This document shows positions 8,965-18,353 of a stretch of DNA of 64,000 nucleotides, piece by piece. The notes under the pieces were generated by a model that searched no databases, was not told the DNA's origin, and saw only the letters and a list, made by a program, of their open reading frames with translations. This stretch comes from Ignavibacteria bacterium. Lineage in GTDB: Bacteria > Bacteroidota > Ignavibacteria > Tepidaquicellales > Tepidaquicellaceae. The DNA lies in the NCBI GenBank assembly GCA_016716125.1, contig JADJWZ010000008.1:216987-280986 (forward strand), in the 5' to 3' direction. The position numbers and the translations under genes were made by a program. Position 1 is the first letter of the stretch; each line of letters begins with the position of its first letter.

Positions 8965-10305
8965 ATGATAAGTATTTTATTTTATCTTATTATTATTTCC
9001 GTTCTTGTATTACTGCTGTACAATTACAAGACCGGCATAATACTTTCTCTGATGGTGGTCACAAATTTCGGAGAATTTATTTATGTAAATCCGAATCTTG
9101 AGATAGGCGACTTCGGCGGAATCGGCACGATATATTTTACTGATCTATTTTTCACATCTTTATTAATAGTGTTTTTTCTGAAAGCTTCAAGGTTCAAAGA
9201 GTTTAATTATAAGTTATCATTTTTGATATTTATTGTACTTTGCATTATAGCTCTCATCATTCCTTTTCTTATATCTTCATTTTCTCTAAAAGATATGATA
9301 AGCGTTGCAAGACCATTCATCAACATTCTGTTCCTTCCATACTTTGTAGTAACAATAACTGATATGAAGGAATTTAACTTCTTTGAAAAAGTAGTTGTGT
9401 CAATGATTTTCTTTTTTATTGTTATACAGGTATTCGAATATATTACACAAAAAAGAATACCTTTAAGATTATTTGAAAGCGACAGTCTCTTTTTTGGCGA
9501 AGACCCTTTTTCAGTTGAATTCGGAGGAATTAAAACCGGATACATCTGGTCGCGCATAGGATATCTACTTCCGTTCAATCTTTTTTTCGGATGCTATTAT
9601 TATTTTTCGGAAAAGAGAAACTACGGCCTGCTGCTGCTCACTGCTTATCTTCTATCGATAATGATAGCTCTCAGCAGGATCTGGATAATCGGATTTGCTT
9701 TTTTTCTCATTATCATTTCAGTTTTCTTTCTTTCAAAGCAGGACAGCCGTGAGAATGTCAGATTAAAACTTTTTGCATTTATAGGATCATTTGTGATAAT
9801 AGGAGTTATACTTTTATTTACATCATCCACATTCAATCAGATCTTTGATATATTTCTTTTAAGGGTAAACTCAATAAACGATCTTGCTGATAAAACCGAC
9901 TCATCATTTCTCGGAAGAGAGTATATACTTTTTCAGATGTTCAATGTGTGGTCGGAGTATCCCCTCTTTGGCGCAGGTTTCTCAGCAATCACGCGAAGGC
10001 TGATTACAAATGACCTTGGCTTTCCTAATATACTCACTATATTCGGCGCATCGGGAATATTTCTTTTCAGTGTATTTTTTTATCAGTACTATAAAAATAT
10101 CAGTCCTTTCATACAGGAATATTATATATTATTTGTTTCACTTGTATCAGTAATGTTGATGCTGATATTTATGAGCATATTCAGTATAGACATGTTTTAC
10201 TTTAACGCTTCGGGAGCAATCCTGATGGCAATTGCAAATATTTTAAATAACATAAGTAAACAGAAAGATTCTATTGAGATTGCCGGATACAAAAACGCTG
10301 CATGA
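8965..10305 (+). CDS. Wzy/WaaL-like O-antigen polymerase or ligase
   Basis: This 446-residue integral membrane protein has about 12 predicted hydrophobic spans and a larger loop in its second half. GREYILFQMFNVWSEYPLFG plus AGFSA resembles the Wzy_C region of O-antigen polymerases and ligases, where arginine and the P-x-x-G-x-G segment are conserved. Wzy proteins join repeat units at the periplasmic face of the inner membrane. The ATG start follows the upstream stop directly, and the 3' end overlaps the next gene by 32 bp. Its position after a flippase supports polymerase over ligase, but sequence alone cannot separate the two. Confidence 0.85.
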   Translation: MISILFYLIIISVLVLLLYNYKTGIILSLMVVTNFGEFIYVNPNLEIGDFGGIGTIYFTDLFFTSLLIVFFLKASRFKEFNYKLSFLIFIVLCIIALIIPFLISSFSLKDMISVARPFINILFLPYFVVTITDMKEFNFFEKVVVSMIFFFIVIQVFEYITQKRIPLRLFESDSLFFGEDPFSVEFGGIKTGYIWSRIGYLLPFNLFFGCYYYFSEKRNYGLLLLTAYLLSIMIALSRIWIIGFAFFLIIISVFFLSKQDSRENVRLKLFAFIGSFVIIGVILLFTSSTFNQIFDIFLLRVNSINDLADKTDSSFLGREYILFQMFNVWSEYPLFGAGFSAITRRLITNDLGFPNILTIFGASGIFLFSVFFYQYYKNISPFIQEYYILFVSLVSVMLMLIFMSIFSIDMFYFNASGAILMAIANILNNISKQKDSIEIAGYKNAA

Positions 10306-11365
10306 TCTGTACTGGGTGCTTGGGGAACAGGATCTCGGGCCGCTTGAATTCTATTTAGCAGAAGCTCTGCGCTTTCACGGTAAAAATGTAAATTACTATA
10401 ATATTCATAAACTGTATCCGGCTTACTGGGGCAGACTGAATATATATTCTCACAGACTTCCCAGAAAAGCTGATAATGCAATAAGAAATAAATTTATATA
10501 TATCATCAATGACAGTCTACTTTCGAAATACAATTCAGAAAAACCTTCGCATATTTTTATTTACAATGACTGTCTTGTACTGCCTGAAACCCTTGAACAT
10601 TTCAAAAGTAACGGAACAAAGATAATAATATTCCTCGGGGATGATCCGAATTATTTATATCCTGCAAAGAAATCTTTTCTGCTTACGGTCATCAACGCCG
10701 ATCTGATCATTACTCCCGATTCGGGCTGGACAGATGGACTAAAAGTACTTGATATCCCGGATGAAAAAATATTTTTCAGTCCGGTCGGAACAGATGAAAA
10801 TGTATTTTATCCGTTAAAACCAACATCTGTTGAACTTAACAAATATAAAGCCGATATTCTTTTCGTAGGCACCGGATATTTTCTGAATGCCTGGGGAATT
10901 AAGAGAGCGTCTGTTTTAAATGAACTTTCCGGATATGATATGAAAATTTTCGGCGATAAATTATGGTATGAACTGTTTCCTTATTTCCCTGAATTAAAAA
11001 AACATTTTATTTGTCAGCCGCTGTCAGCAAAAGAAGTAAATATTGCGTCAAGCTGCTGTAAAATTTATCCCATAACTGTAAATTCCGGAATCATAAACGG
11101 AGTATCCACGAGAGTCTTCGACGGAATGGCGTCAGGAATATTCGTACTTCCGGAATACAAGAAAGATTTCGATCTGTTTTTTCCAGGGGGAGAAATCGTA
11201 TACTTTAAGTCAAAGAAAGAACTTAAGGACAAAGCTGCATACTTTTTAAACAATGAAAATGAAATGAAGGAAATGACAACCGCTGCAAGGAAATTAGTGC
11301 TTGAGAAATATACTCTTAAGATTATTGTGAAAAATATTCTTGAGAAATTAAATGATCAGTCCTGA
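10274..11365 (+). CDS. CgeB-like glycosyltransferase
   Basis: The 363-residue protein resembles the CgeB / Glyco_trans_1_2 type of GT-B glycosyltransferase. It has IIFLGDDPNYLYP, a mid-protein ITPDSGWTDGLK followed by FFSPVGTDENVFYPL, and a C-terminal domain with VSTRVFDGMASGIFVLPEYK. The last segment corresponds to the donor-binding motif of this group. It would transfer one sugar onto the growing lipid-linked oligosaccharide on the cytoplasmic side. TTG 10274 is the likely start and gives a 32-bp overlap with the polymerase gene; a CTG at 10298 is a weaker alternative. The acceptor and donor are not predictable. Confidence 0.82.
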   Translation: MRLPDTKTLHDLYWVLGEQDLGPLEFYLAEALRFHGKNVNYYNIHKLYPAYWGRLNIYSHRLPRKADNAIRNKFIYIINDSLLSKYNSEKPSHIFIYNDCLVLPETLEHFKSNGTKIIIFLGDDPNYLYPAKKSFLLTVINADLIITPDSGWTDGLKVLDIPDEKIFFSPVGTDENVFYPLKPTSVELNKYKADILFVGTGYFLNAWGIKRASVLNELSGYDMKIFGDKLWYELFPYFPELKKHFICQPLSAKEVNIASSCCKIYPITVNSGIINGVSTRVFDGMASGIFVLPEYKKDFDLFFPGGEIVYFKSKKELKDKAAYFLNNENEMKEMTTAARKLVLEKYTLKIIVKNILEKLNDQS

Positions 11366-11374
11366 CTTTATAAA

Positions 11375-12589
11375 TTGAAAACAATAGTTGAAATTTCAGA
11401 ATGTTTTCCGAATAAACATAAACCTTTTACAGGTGAGTTTATTTACAGACATGCAAAAGCTCTTTCAGCGTATTGCAAAGTCATTGTTATTGTTCCGTTG
11501 AGATTCATTCCGGGCAGGGAATTATTGTCGGGTAATCCGAACAGATTAATGAACAATCTCAATAACTGGCTTCAGGATATAAGGCAGACTTCAGATATTA
11601 CCGAAGGAAATTTAAATGTAATTTTTTTCGGATACGTTTCTCTACCCCGACCCTTTTTTGAATCATCCGATAATTCATTTATAAGTTTTTTTTTTTACAA
11701 TAAACTGAAAAATCTTATAACTGAGAAAAAGCCGGATTTACTTTACTGCAACTGGATAAGACCTTGGGCGCCTATCGTTTCAGATATATCTGAAGAAATT
11801 GATGTTCCTTTTGTAATAGATCATCACGAGGACATCCCTACTCTGAAAGAGCTTTTCCCCGAAAAGCATTCGGGATTTTTAAAAGTATTTGAAAAAGCTG
11901 ATAAGGTTGTAGTTCACAGCAGCCTGAATATGGAACAGTTAATTGCTGAAAGATTTTCAATTCCGGAGATCAAAGTAATTTATCTCGGACAGAATTTCGA
12001 AGTATCCGAAACAGAGAAAAAAATTAACAGGAAAATAATTAATTTAATCTGCGTAAGTCATCTTACAGAACGGAGAAAAAATATTGACACTCTGATCAGA
12101 GCGTTTTCTTTACTTGATAAAAATAAATTTAATCTTACGATTGCCGGAGACGGTACATTAATGAAAGAATATAAAGAGCTTGCCAAAGAACTGAAAGTTT
12201 CGGACAGAATAAAATTCACGGGTTCTTTATCACAGGAAGAGATCGGCACAGAACTTGAAAACTCTGACATATTCATACTTCCGAGTTTCCCTGAAGCATT
12301 CGGTATCGTGTTAACGGAAGCGCTTGCAAAAGGACTTCCGGTTATTTCCTGCAAAGGAAACGGAGGCGCAGAGGAGCTGCAAAGTCTGGGATATCCCGGT
12401 ATTTTAGTTAAGCCAAATGATACTAATGAACTTTCAGAAGCAATTAAAAAGCTATTTTCAGATACTGAATTAATGAAAGCAATGTCGAAGTCAGGAAAGA
12501 AAATTGTTTCCAAATATTTTACATGGGAAAAGAACGGTCTGAATACATTCAAATACTTAGAGGAAACGATTACAGAATATAACGGATAA
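11375..12589 (+). CDS. GT4-family glycosyltransferase
   Basis: The protein has 404 residues and a GT-B fold. The N-terminal acceptor domain contains HKPFTGEFIYRHAKALSAY and VIDHHEDIPTL. The C-terminal domain has the nucleotide-sugar site LPSFPEAFGIVLTEALAKG plus LPVISC, carrying the EX7E motif of retaining GT4 enzymes. It starts with TTG 11375, 9 bp after the previous stop, and is followed after 3 bp by asnB. It probably adds a hexose or derivative to the lipid-linked repeat unit in the cytoplasm. Donor and linkage are unknown. Confidence 0.9.
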   Translation: MKTIVEISECFPNKHKPFTGEFIYRHAKALSAYCKVIVIVPLRFIPGRELLSGNPNRLMNNLNNWLQDIRQTSDITEGNLNVIFFGYVSLPRPFFESSDNSFISFFFYNKLKNLITEKKPDLLYCNWIRPWAPIVSDISEEIDVPFVIDHHEDIPTLKELFPEKHSGFLKVFEKADKVVVHSSLNMEQLIAERFSIPEIKVIYLGQNFEVSETEKKINRKIINLICVSHLTERRKNIDTLIRAFSLLDKNKFNLTIAGDGTLMKEYKELAKELKVSDRIKFTGSLSQEEIGTELENSDIFILPSFPEAFGIVLTEALAKGLPVISCKGNGGAEELQSLGYPGILVKPNDTNELSEAIKKLFSDTELMKAMSKSGKKIVSKYFTWEKNGLNTFKYLEETITEYNG

Positions 12590-12592
12590 TTT

Positions 12593-14479
12593 ATGTGCGG
12601 AATAAACGGGATATTGTATTTCGATGATTTTAATTCTTCTGAGAATGAAAATTTTCACAGATCAAAAATGCGACAGATGAACGATGCCATTGCGCACCGA
12701 GGTCCGGACGGTGACGGTGTATATATAAATTATCCTGTGTGTTTCGGACACAGACGTCTCAGCATTATTGATCTTTCAGAAAATGCTTCGCAGCCGATGT
12801 TCAATGAAGATAACTCAATAGTCTTAATTTTTAACGGAGAGATATATAATTACAAAGAGCTAATTCCTGATCTGATAAAAAAGGGACATAAATTCAGATC
12901 AGAAAGTGATTCTGAAGTGATACTTCATTCCTATGAAGAATACGGTTTTGACTGTGTAAAAAAATTCAACGGGATGTGGGCGTTTGCAATTTTTGATATA
13001 AGGAAAAATATTCTATTCGCTTCAAGAGACCGCTTCGGCGTTAAACCGTTTTACTATTATAAGGATGAAAACGAATTTATTTTTTCCAGCGAGATAAAAG
13101 CAATTTTGAAAGTAAAGGAAATTACAGACGCTGACAGAATAAAAGTGTATGAATATCTTGCTTACGGTTACAGGACTTCAGACGGGAGAACTTTTTTTAA
13201 AGATGTAAATGAACTGCAGCCGGGAACGAACTTGGTAATTAATAATTCAGAAATTAATTTTTATAAATACTGGGAATTCAGTGATAAGGAAGAAAATATT
13301 ACAGATGTACATGAAAGACTCAGAGATCTCCTGTACGACAGAGTTCGATTAAGATTCAGAAGTGATGTGGCGGTTTCAATTTTACTGAGCGGCGGAATGG
13401 ATTCAGGAATTATTGCAAAGATTACTGATGAACTTATAAATTCAGGAGATATTCCAAACAGCAATGTATCCGCTTTCTCCGCAGTTTTTCCCGGTTATGA
13501 ATATGACGAGTCAAAAGAGATTGATGAAATATTGTCAGGCTGTAAAAATCTGACCGGATATAAAATCTCTCCTTCGGGAAATGATCTGACGGAATATTTA
13601 GATGAATTCATTCACGGAATGGGAGAGCCGGTATTCAGTACATCGAGTTTTGCTCATTACAGACTTATGCAGGAAATTCATAAGAGAAAAGTAAAAGTAG
13701 TATTGAACGGACAGGGCTCGGATGAAGCGTGGTGCGGGTACGGAAAATATATAGCCGGATATTATCTGCTCGACAGACTTTACAAAGATCCGCAGAATTT
13801 TTTCAGACAAATGTCTTCGTTAAGTGACAAGCTTAAGATGACATATTCAGGACTTATACTTCAGACAATAAAAGCAATGTCAGGAAGAAGGAAGGTTTCT
13901 TTGATCAGATCAAAAAAATTAGAAAAGACAAGAGAAATAATTTCAGACGAATTATTTGAAGAGAGTTATCTGAATTTTCCGGACAGTAAATTTAACATTA
14001 GCGGCGGAAAGAATCTCAGCTCATATATGAAAAATAATATCACGTTTCAGGGATTCGGACAGATACTTCATTATGAAGATCATTCAGCAATGCAGAGTTC
14101 AATTGAGATAAGATCCCCGTTTATAGATTACAGATTAATGGAGCTGGCGTTTAATGTCGGGGATAAAATTAAATTTGATGAAGGCGTGACAAAAAAAATT
14201 CTCCGCGAGCTATTCAGTCAAAAGCTTCCGGTTTCGATAACCGGCAATCACAGGAAAATAGGATTCATGACTCCTTTAGACGTCTGGCTCTCAGAGCCAC
14301 AAACGGTTAAAACCGTTTTCGAGATCCTAAACTCCCCTTCCTTCTCCTCCAAAAACATCTGGAAACCTGAACGAATTAAAAAGATCTTCGAAGATAAAAA
14401 TAATTACCCGTCATTCCCTTTCTGGAGAATTCTCAATCTTGAGATCTGGTCACAGGTTTATAATATTAAAAATCTTTGA
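12593..14479 (+). CDS. asnB: Asparagine synthetase (glutamine-hydrolysing), glycan-locus type
   Basis: The 628-residue protein has both AsnB domains. The N-terminal class-II glutamine amidotransferase begins MCGINGILYF, with Cys2 as nucleophile, and includes the conserved AHRGPDGDG and FNGEIYNY. The C-terminal synthetase domain has the PP-loop LLSGGMDSG near residue 265 and QGSDEAWCGYGKY. Length fits the family. In polysaccharide clusters such enzymes are common and are thought either to make asparagine or to amidate uronic acids. With UDP-glucuronate synthesis encoded at the window start, a uronamide is plausible but unproven. It is tightly packed between two glycosyltransferase genes. Confidence 0.93.
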   Translation: MCGINGILYFDDFNSSENENFHRSKMRQMNDAIAHRGPDGDGVYINYPVCFGHRRLSIIDLSENASQPMFNEDNSIVLIFNGEIYNYKELIPDLIKKGHKFRSESDSEVILHSYEEYGFDCVKKFNGMWAFAIFDIRKNILFASRDRFGVKPFYYYKDENEFIFSSEIKAILKVKEITDADRIKVYEYLAYGYRTSDGRTFFKDVNELQPGTNLVINNSEINFYKYWEFSDKEENITDVHERLRDLLYDRVRLRFRSDVAVSILLSGGMDSGIIAKITDELINSGDIPNSNVSAFSAVFPGYEYDESKEIDEILSGCKNLTGYKISPSGNDLTEYLDEFIHGMGEPVFSTSSFAHYRLMQEIHKRKVKVVLNGQGSDEAWCGYGKYIAGYYLLDRLYKDPQNFFRQMSSLSDKLKMTYSGLILQTIKAMSGRRKVSLIRSKKLEKTREIISDELFEESYLNFPDSKFNISGGKNLSSYMKNNITFQGFGQILHYEDHSAMQSSIEIRSPFIDYRLMELAFNVGDKIKFDEGVTKKILRELFSQKLPVSITGNHRKIGFMTPLDVWLSEPQTVKTVFEILNSPSFSSKNIWKPERIKKIFEDKNNYPSFPFWRILNLEIWSQVYNIKNL

Positions 14480-14483
14480 GTAA

Positions 14484-15639
14484 ATGAATGACGGAAAAAT
14501 ATTAATACTACAGAGAATTGTCCCGCATTACAGAGAAGGTTTTTTCAGAAAATTCTGCGAAAGGTTTCCCGGCGCAAGAATAATATACGGACAGCCTTCA
14601 TCATCCGAATCCCTCGGTAATTTAAAAAATCCCAATAAGAAAATATTCGTACCCTGCGGTAATTTATATTTAAATACTTCCGGCAGTATATTTATTTCCG
14701 GCATACTTCCGAAATTATTTAAGTACAAACCCGAAACAGTGATCTCTGTTTTTAATGTAGGCAATCTGAATATTTATTTACTTTTTCTTTTGAGACCTTT
14801 ACTTAATTTTAAGATCATACTATGGAGTTTCGGATATGATCCCGTCAGGGGATTTGATCCTGTGAACAGTTTCACGGATAAAATAAGACTGAAGCTTTCT
14901 CAGAAAGCGGACGCTGTTATTTTCTACTGGGATAAAGGAAAAGAAGCACTTTCGGAATTTTCCAATAAGACAGATCATTATTTTACTGCGCCCAATACAC
15001 TAGATACTGACAGATTATTTGAACTGAAAAAATCTTTTGATCATACGGGCAGGGATAAAATAAAATCGGAACTCGGCATCAAAGAGAAGTATCATTTCAT
15101 TTACACCGGAAGACTATTAAAAGACAAGGAAGCCGATCTTCTGATCAGGGCTTTTTCAAATATTGATAAAAAAAGAAACGACTGCCGGCTCACGATAATT
15201 GGCGACGGACCGGAAAAAGAAAATTTGAAAAAATTATCATCAGAATATGGCATTAAAAAATATTTCTTTTTTAAATGAAATACTTGATGATGAAATTACA
15301 GGGAAATGGATATATGCAAGCGATGCATTCGTAATGCCCGGTAGACTTGGATTGTCAGTTGTTCATTCATTCAGTTTTGGTACGCCTGTAATTTCACAAT
15401 ATAAGGAAGGACATTTTCACGGTGAAGGAGTCGGATATTTAAAAGATGAAGTAAATGGATTTCTTGTAAGTGATGGAGATGTTTCTGAACTTGCATCAAA
15501 GATGGAATACATTATCTCAGATGAGAAAATTTCTTCACGGTTCAGAGAAAGCGCCTTTCATACAGCGGTAAATGACTGTTCCATTCAAAAGATGCTGAAG
15601 GGATTTGAAGATGCAATAGAATATACCAATCGTGTCTGA
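14484..15639 (+). CDS. GT4-like glycosyltransferase, one frameshift
   Basis: The gene begins at ATG 14484 and switches frame near 15258 inside a run of six A; removing one A restores ...EYGIKNISFLNEIL and gives ~384 residues. The first part has LQRIVPHYREGFFRKF and the donor-domain start FIYTGRLLKDKEADLLIRAF. The second part has YASDAFVMPGRLGLSVVHSF plus SFGTPVIS, a variant of the C-terminal GT4 donor motif in which the usual first Glu is replaced by Gly-Arg. It closes block 1, 5 bp after asnB. The TGA stop lies inside the first base pairs of a repeat (TCTGAATCAC), so the repeat supplies the terminator codon. The shift is most likely a homopolymer error. Confidence 0.85.
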
Positions 15640-15660
15640 ATCACGGATACACGCGGATTA
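15635..15660. repeat. Partial copy of the TCTGAATCAC palindromic repeat
   Basis: TCTGAATCACGGATACACG begins at 15635, inside the end of the upstream gene, and matches the left arm of the complete element that starts 33 bp further on. It overlaps the TGA stop of the glycosyltransferase gene. No matching right arm is adjacent, so it is a half copy. Confidence 0.6.
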
Positions 15661-15667
15661 AGAGATG

Positions 15668-15770
15668 TCTGAATCACGGATTATACAGATTTAAGGATTA
15701 CACAGATTATAATTTAGTACGATCAAATAATCCGTGTAATCTGTGTAATCAGAGTAATCTGTGATTCAGA
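15668..15770. repeat. 103-bp palindromic MITE/REP-like element, copy 1
   Basis: The element is bounded by perfect 10-bp inverted repeats, TCTGAATCAC (15668-15677) and GTGATTCAGA (15761-15770). Its arms are further filled with imperfectly complementary GGATTACACAGATT and AATCTGTGTAATC stretches, so the single strand can fold into one long hairpin. The centre carries ATAATTTAGTACGATCAAA, which is also found in copy 2 at 17967-18077. It has no coding capacity and no transposase is nearby, so any movement would need help in trans. The class is not one I can name. Confidence 0.75.
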
Positions 15771-15809
15771 AAATAAAGTGACGGATTTAAAGATTACACG
15801 GATTTATTA

Positions 15810-15856
15810 ATTGTCTGAATCACGGATATACACAGATTAAAGGATTACACGGATTT
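15810..15856. repeat. Half copy of the palindromic repeat
   Basis: ATTGTCTGAATCAC at 15810-15823 is the full left terminus as seen in copy 2, followed by GGATATACACAGATT and GGATTACACGGATTTTA. No right arm follows. Together with 15771-15809 (GACGGATTTAAAGATTACACGG) it suggests degenerate, nested copies around the complete element. Confidence 0.6.
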
Positions 15857-16174
15857 TATACTTCATTTGAACCTATTATCTGATCTCGATTTATAACGCC
15901 AGGTTTAATACCCGTAACCTGAAACTCATAATTTGTAATTATCTCTATCCCGTTACTGATCTCCCGATTTGTAATGTGCTGTAAATTATGCTTTTGTTGA
16001 AGATTGCAAAAAGTTTGCAGGAGAGTATCAGTTAATTTCAGATTTTGAAATTGCAAACTTTTGGTACACCTGCGGCGGCTGAAATTAATTTAAATAACTG
16101 ATAAGAATCATATAATGTTTTATACTTATTATTTACATTAAATTGAAAAATTCTATGAACATAAACCAAAAATA

Positions 16175-17831
16175 ATGATTATCGAAAATTCAAAAAGTAA
16201 ATCAAATCAGAATATGATTTTAACAATTTCAATTTTTATATTCTTAATAGTTTTATTTTCTCAGAAAATATATTCACAGAGCTGGTCCGGATTATCAACC
16301 GGAATGAATGATTGGGTTCATGCTCTGACTGTGTATAACGGTGAGCTTATTGTCGGCGGACAATTTACAAGTGCAGGAGGAATTCCTGCAAATTACATAG
16401 CAAAATGGAACGGCAGTTCCTGGTCGCCTTTAGGTGCAGGGGACAAATGCAGAAGTTGATGCACTTACTGTTTTTAACGGAGAGCTTGTAGCAGGAGGAC
16501 GGTTTACATATGCCGGCGGAATAGAATTAAATTTCATAGCAAAGTGGGACGGTACAAGCTGGAATGATGAGCTTGGAGGAGTCGGAGACATTGTAACTTC
16601 TCTTACTGTTTACAATAACAGGCTTATTGTAGGTGGTTATTTTATTGATGCTGACGGATCACCTGCCGGACGAATTGCATCACGCGGATCAGGCGGTTGG
16701 CAGAATATGGGCGGAGGTATGAATTCACAAGTAATGGCATTAGGTCATTACGGAAGTGATCTAATAGCAGGCGGATTTTTTACCACAGCCGGCGGAGCAA
16801 GCGCAAGCCATATTGCTAAATGGAATGGAATTTCCTGGTCTCCGATTGGAACCGGTATTGGTCACATAGTTTATTCATTAACTGAATATAAAGGAGAATT
16901 AATAGCCGGCGGATTATTTTCAAGCGCAGGAGGAGTAAGCGCAAACAACATTGCAAAATGGAATGGTAGTGTGTGGGCGCCGCTCGGAAGCGGAATAGGA
17001 GGAACTATTTATCATTATGTTTTCGGATTAACTGTGATCAATAATGATCTTTATGCAGGAGGTTTGTTTCAGACTTCCGGAGGAATTACAACAAACGGTA
17101 TTGCAAAATGGGACGGTTCTTCCTGGTCATCGCTCGGAAGCGGTCTTTTTTACGGTGGCTCTAATGCCTGCGGCGCATATGCTGTAAATAATTTCGGAGG
17201 TAATCTAATAGTAGGAGGTCTCTTCAATTCAGTTGATGCAATTAATGTATATCATATTGCTCAATGGAATATCCCCCAGACCGGTACTCTGAATGTAAAT
17301 ACTTTGCAGGAAGGTTTCTATAATCCTACGACAAATAAATTAAACCAAAGCGATATAATTGAAGCAGAACTCCGGAATGGAAATTCTCCGTATAATATTG
17401 TTGAAAATATGTTTTCAGTTTTAGATTCAAATACTTTAACAGCAAATTTTACAATCACAAATGCTCCGACCGGTTCGTATTTTATTGCATTAAAACACAG
17501 GAATACCATTGAAACCTGGAGCAGCTCTGCAATAAACTATACTGCAGGGAGCACTATTAACTATAATTTCAGTTCATCTCAAACGCAGGCATTTGGAAAT
17601 AATTTGAAACAAGTAGATCTGTCACCGGTTAGATACGGATTATACAGCGGTGATGTAAATCAGGATGGTATCATTGATTTGGCAGACGGAAGTGAAATAG
17701 ACAATGATGAATTTAACGGATTAACAGGATATGTCGTGACAGATATAAACGGCGACAGATTTGTCGACATTGAAGATGCATCGATCACTGACAATAATGC
17801 ATTTAACATAGTGTCTGTAATTACTCCGTAA
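16175..17831 (+). CDS. Secreted beta-propeller-like repeat protein with C-terminal dockerin-like module, one frameshift
   Basis: Frames join near 16437, where a run of four G should be three; the repaired protein is ~551 residues. It has an N-terminal signal (hydrophobic FIFLIVLFSQKIYSQS). Seven repeats of about 45 residues follow, built on the pattern LTVYNGELIVGGQFTSAGG then IAKWNGSSWSPLG. This is a kelch/propeller-like repeat common in exported proteins. From about 17290 it ends in the ~175-residue module shared by several neighbours: EGFYNP, ALKHRNTIETWS and two calcium-loop-like segments DVNQDGIIDLAD and DINGDRFVDIED, finishing at VSVITP. There is no T9SS sorting domain. It is transcribed towards the minus-strand genes. 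A surface or extracellular binding role is inferred only. Confidence 0.85.
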
Positions 17832-17923
17832 AAGAAAAATTTAATTTTTAATTATCAATGATCGGTTTTGTTACATAAAATAGTGAAAGATTTTATGGGC
17901 TCAATAAAATTTACAAATTTAAA

Positions 17924-17953
17924 AGACGTCGTTATCTGCAACGACGGCTTTAA
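17924..17953 (+). terminator. Hairpin terminator downstream of the propeller protein
   Basis: CGTCGTT at 17927-17933 pairs with AACGACG at 17940-17946 around a six-base loop. The stem can be extended by AAAG/CTTT across one mismatch, and TTTAATTT follows. It sits 93 bp after the TAA of the + strand gene. The A-rich left side would also give a T-rich tail on the other strand. Confidence 0.6.
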
Positions 17954-17966
17954 TTTGCAATAAGTA

Positions 17967-18077
17967 ATTGTCCGAATCACGGATTAAACGGATTTAAGGA
18001 TAACACAGATTATAATTTAGTACGATCAAAAAATCCGTGTAATCTGTGTAATCAGATTAATCTGTGATTCAGACAAT
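17967..18077. repeat. 111-bp palindromic MITE/REP-like element, copy 2
   Basis: The terminal inverted repeats are 14 bp with one mismatch: ATTGTCCGAATCAC (17967-17980) and GTGATTCAGACAAT (18064-18077). Internal sequence closely matches copy 1 (15668-15770), including AACACAGATTATAATTTAG and the AATCCGTGTAATCTGTGTAA stretch. The two copies flank the gene at 16175-17831. The element could fold into a long hairpin; it encodes nothing. Confidence 0.75.
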
Positions 18078-18083
18078 AAAAAA

Positions 18084-18120
18084 AAGCCGTCTCGATTTAC
18101 TGAGACGGCTTTAATTTTAT
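18084..18120. terminator. Strong bidirectional rho-independent terminator
   Basis: A perfect 10-bp stem AAGCCGTCTC (18084-18093) / GAGACGGCTT (18102-18111) has an 8-base loop. The + strand continues TTAATTTTATTTTT and the minus strand continues with eight T. It lies between two converging genes, so it probably ends transcripts from both sides. Confidence 0.85.
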
Positions 18121-18124
18121 TTTT

Positions 18125-18180
18125 CCTCGTTACGAATCTCCCGAGTCGTAACGTCCGATATAATACTCGTAACTTGAAAC
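18125..18180. repeat. Direct repeat, copy a (CCTCGTTACGAAT...)
   Basis: CCTCGTTACGAATCTCCCGAGTCGTAAC contains the inverted pair GTTACGA/TCGTAAC and runs on to TATAATACTCGTAACTTG. It is matched with few differences by 18354-18420 and more loosely by 15887-15931. Function unknown. Confidence 0.6.
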
Positions 18181-18222
18181 GTGTAACCTGAAACTCGTAT
18201 CTTGAAACTGACTGATGAATGG

Positions 18223-18247
18223 ATTCCCGCCAGGAGCAAGCGGGAAT
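18223..18247. repeat. REP-like hairpin
   Basis: ATTCCCGC (18223-18230) and GCGGGAAT (18240-18247) form a perfect 8-bp stem around CAGGAGCAA, followed by GACAG. The GGATTCCCGCCAGGAGCAAG pattern is a widespread short intergenic palindrome in many bacterial genomes. Confidence 0.6.
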
Positions 18248-18353
18248 GACAGAATTTTTTTAGGTAATTTCTTTATTTTGAACGAGGATAAAAGTGGAAT
18301 TTTAAAAAAATCAACTCGAAACTTGAAACTCGTAAATCATAAATACTTTTAAA

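Larger units (their letters stand above)
15640..16174. other. 535-bp intergenic region with palindromic repeats, no gene
   Basis: No convincing coding sequence was seen. The left half (15635-15856) is built from a repeated motif (TCTGAATCACGGAT and ATTACACGGATT variants in both orientations), including one complete palindromic element at 15668-15770. The middle (about 15887-15980) resembles the CTCGTAACTTGAAACTCGTAA-type repeats found again at 18125-18422. A 66-residue open frame on the minus strand (15856-16056) reads mostly through this repeat and is not credible. The rightmost ~120 bp are AT-rich and should hold the promoter of the secreted-protein gene at 16175. Confidence 0.8.

Noticed and set aside
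12058..12552. 164-residue open frame on the minus strand
   Set aside because: It lies wholly opposite the conserved donor domain of a GT4 gene and looks like a codon-bias shadow.
15635..15860. Possible CRISPR array
   Set aside because: Repeats are palindromic, of unequal spacing and in both orientations, with no constant-length unique spacers and no cas genes.
15856..16056. 66-residue open frame on the minus strand
   Set aside because: It reads through repeat DNA, shows no family resemblance and has a composition unlike the real genes.
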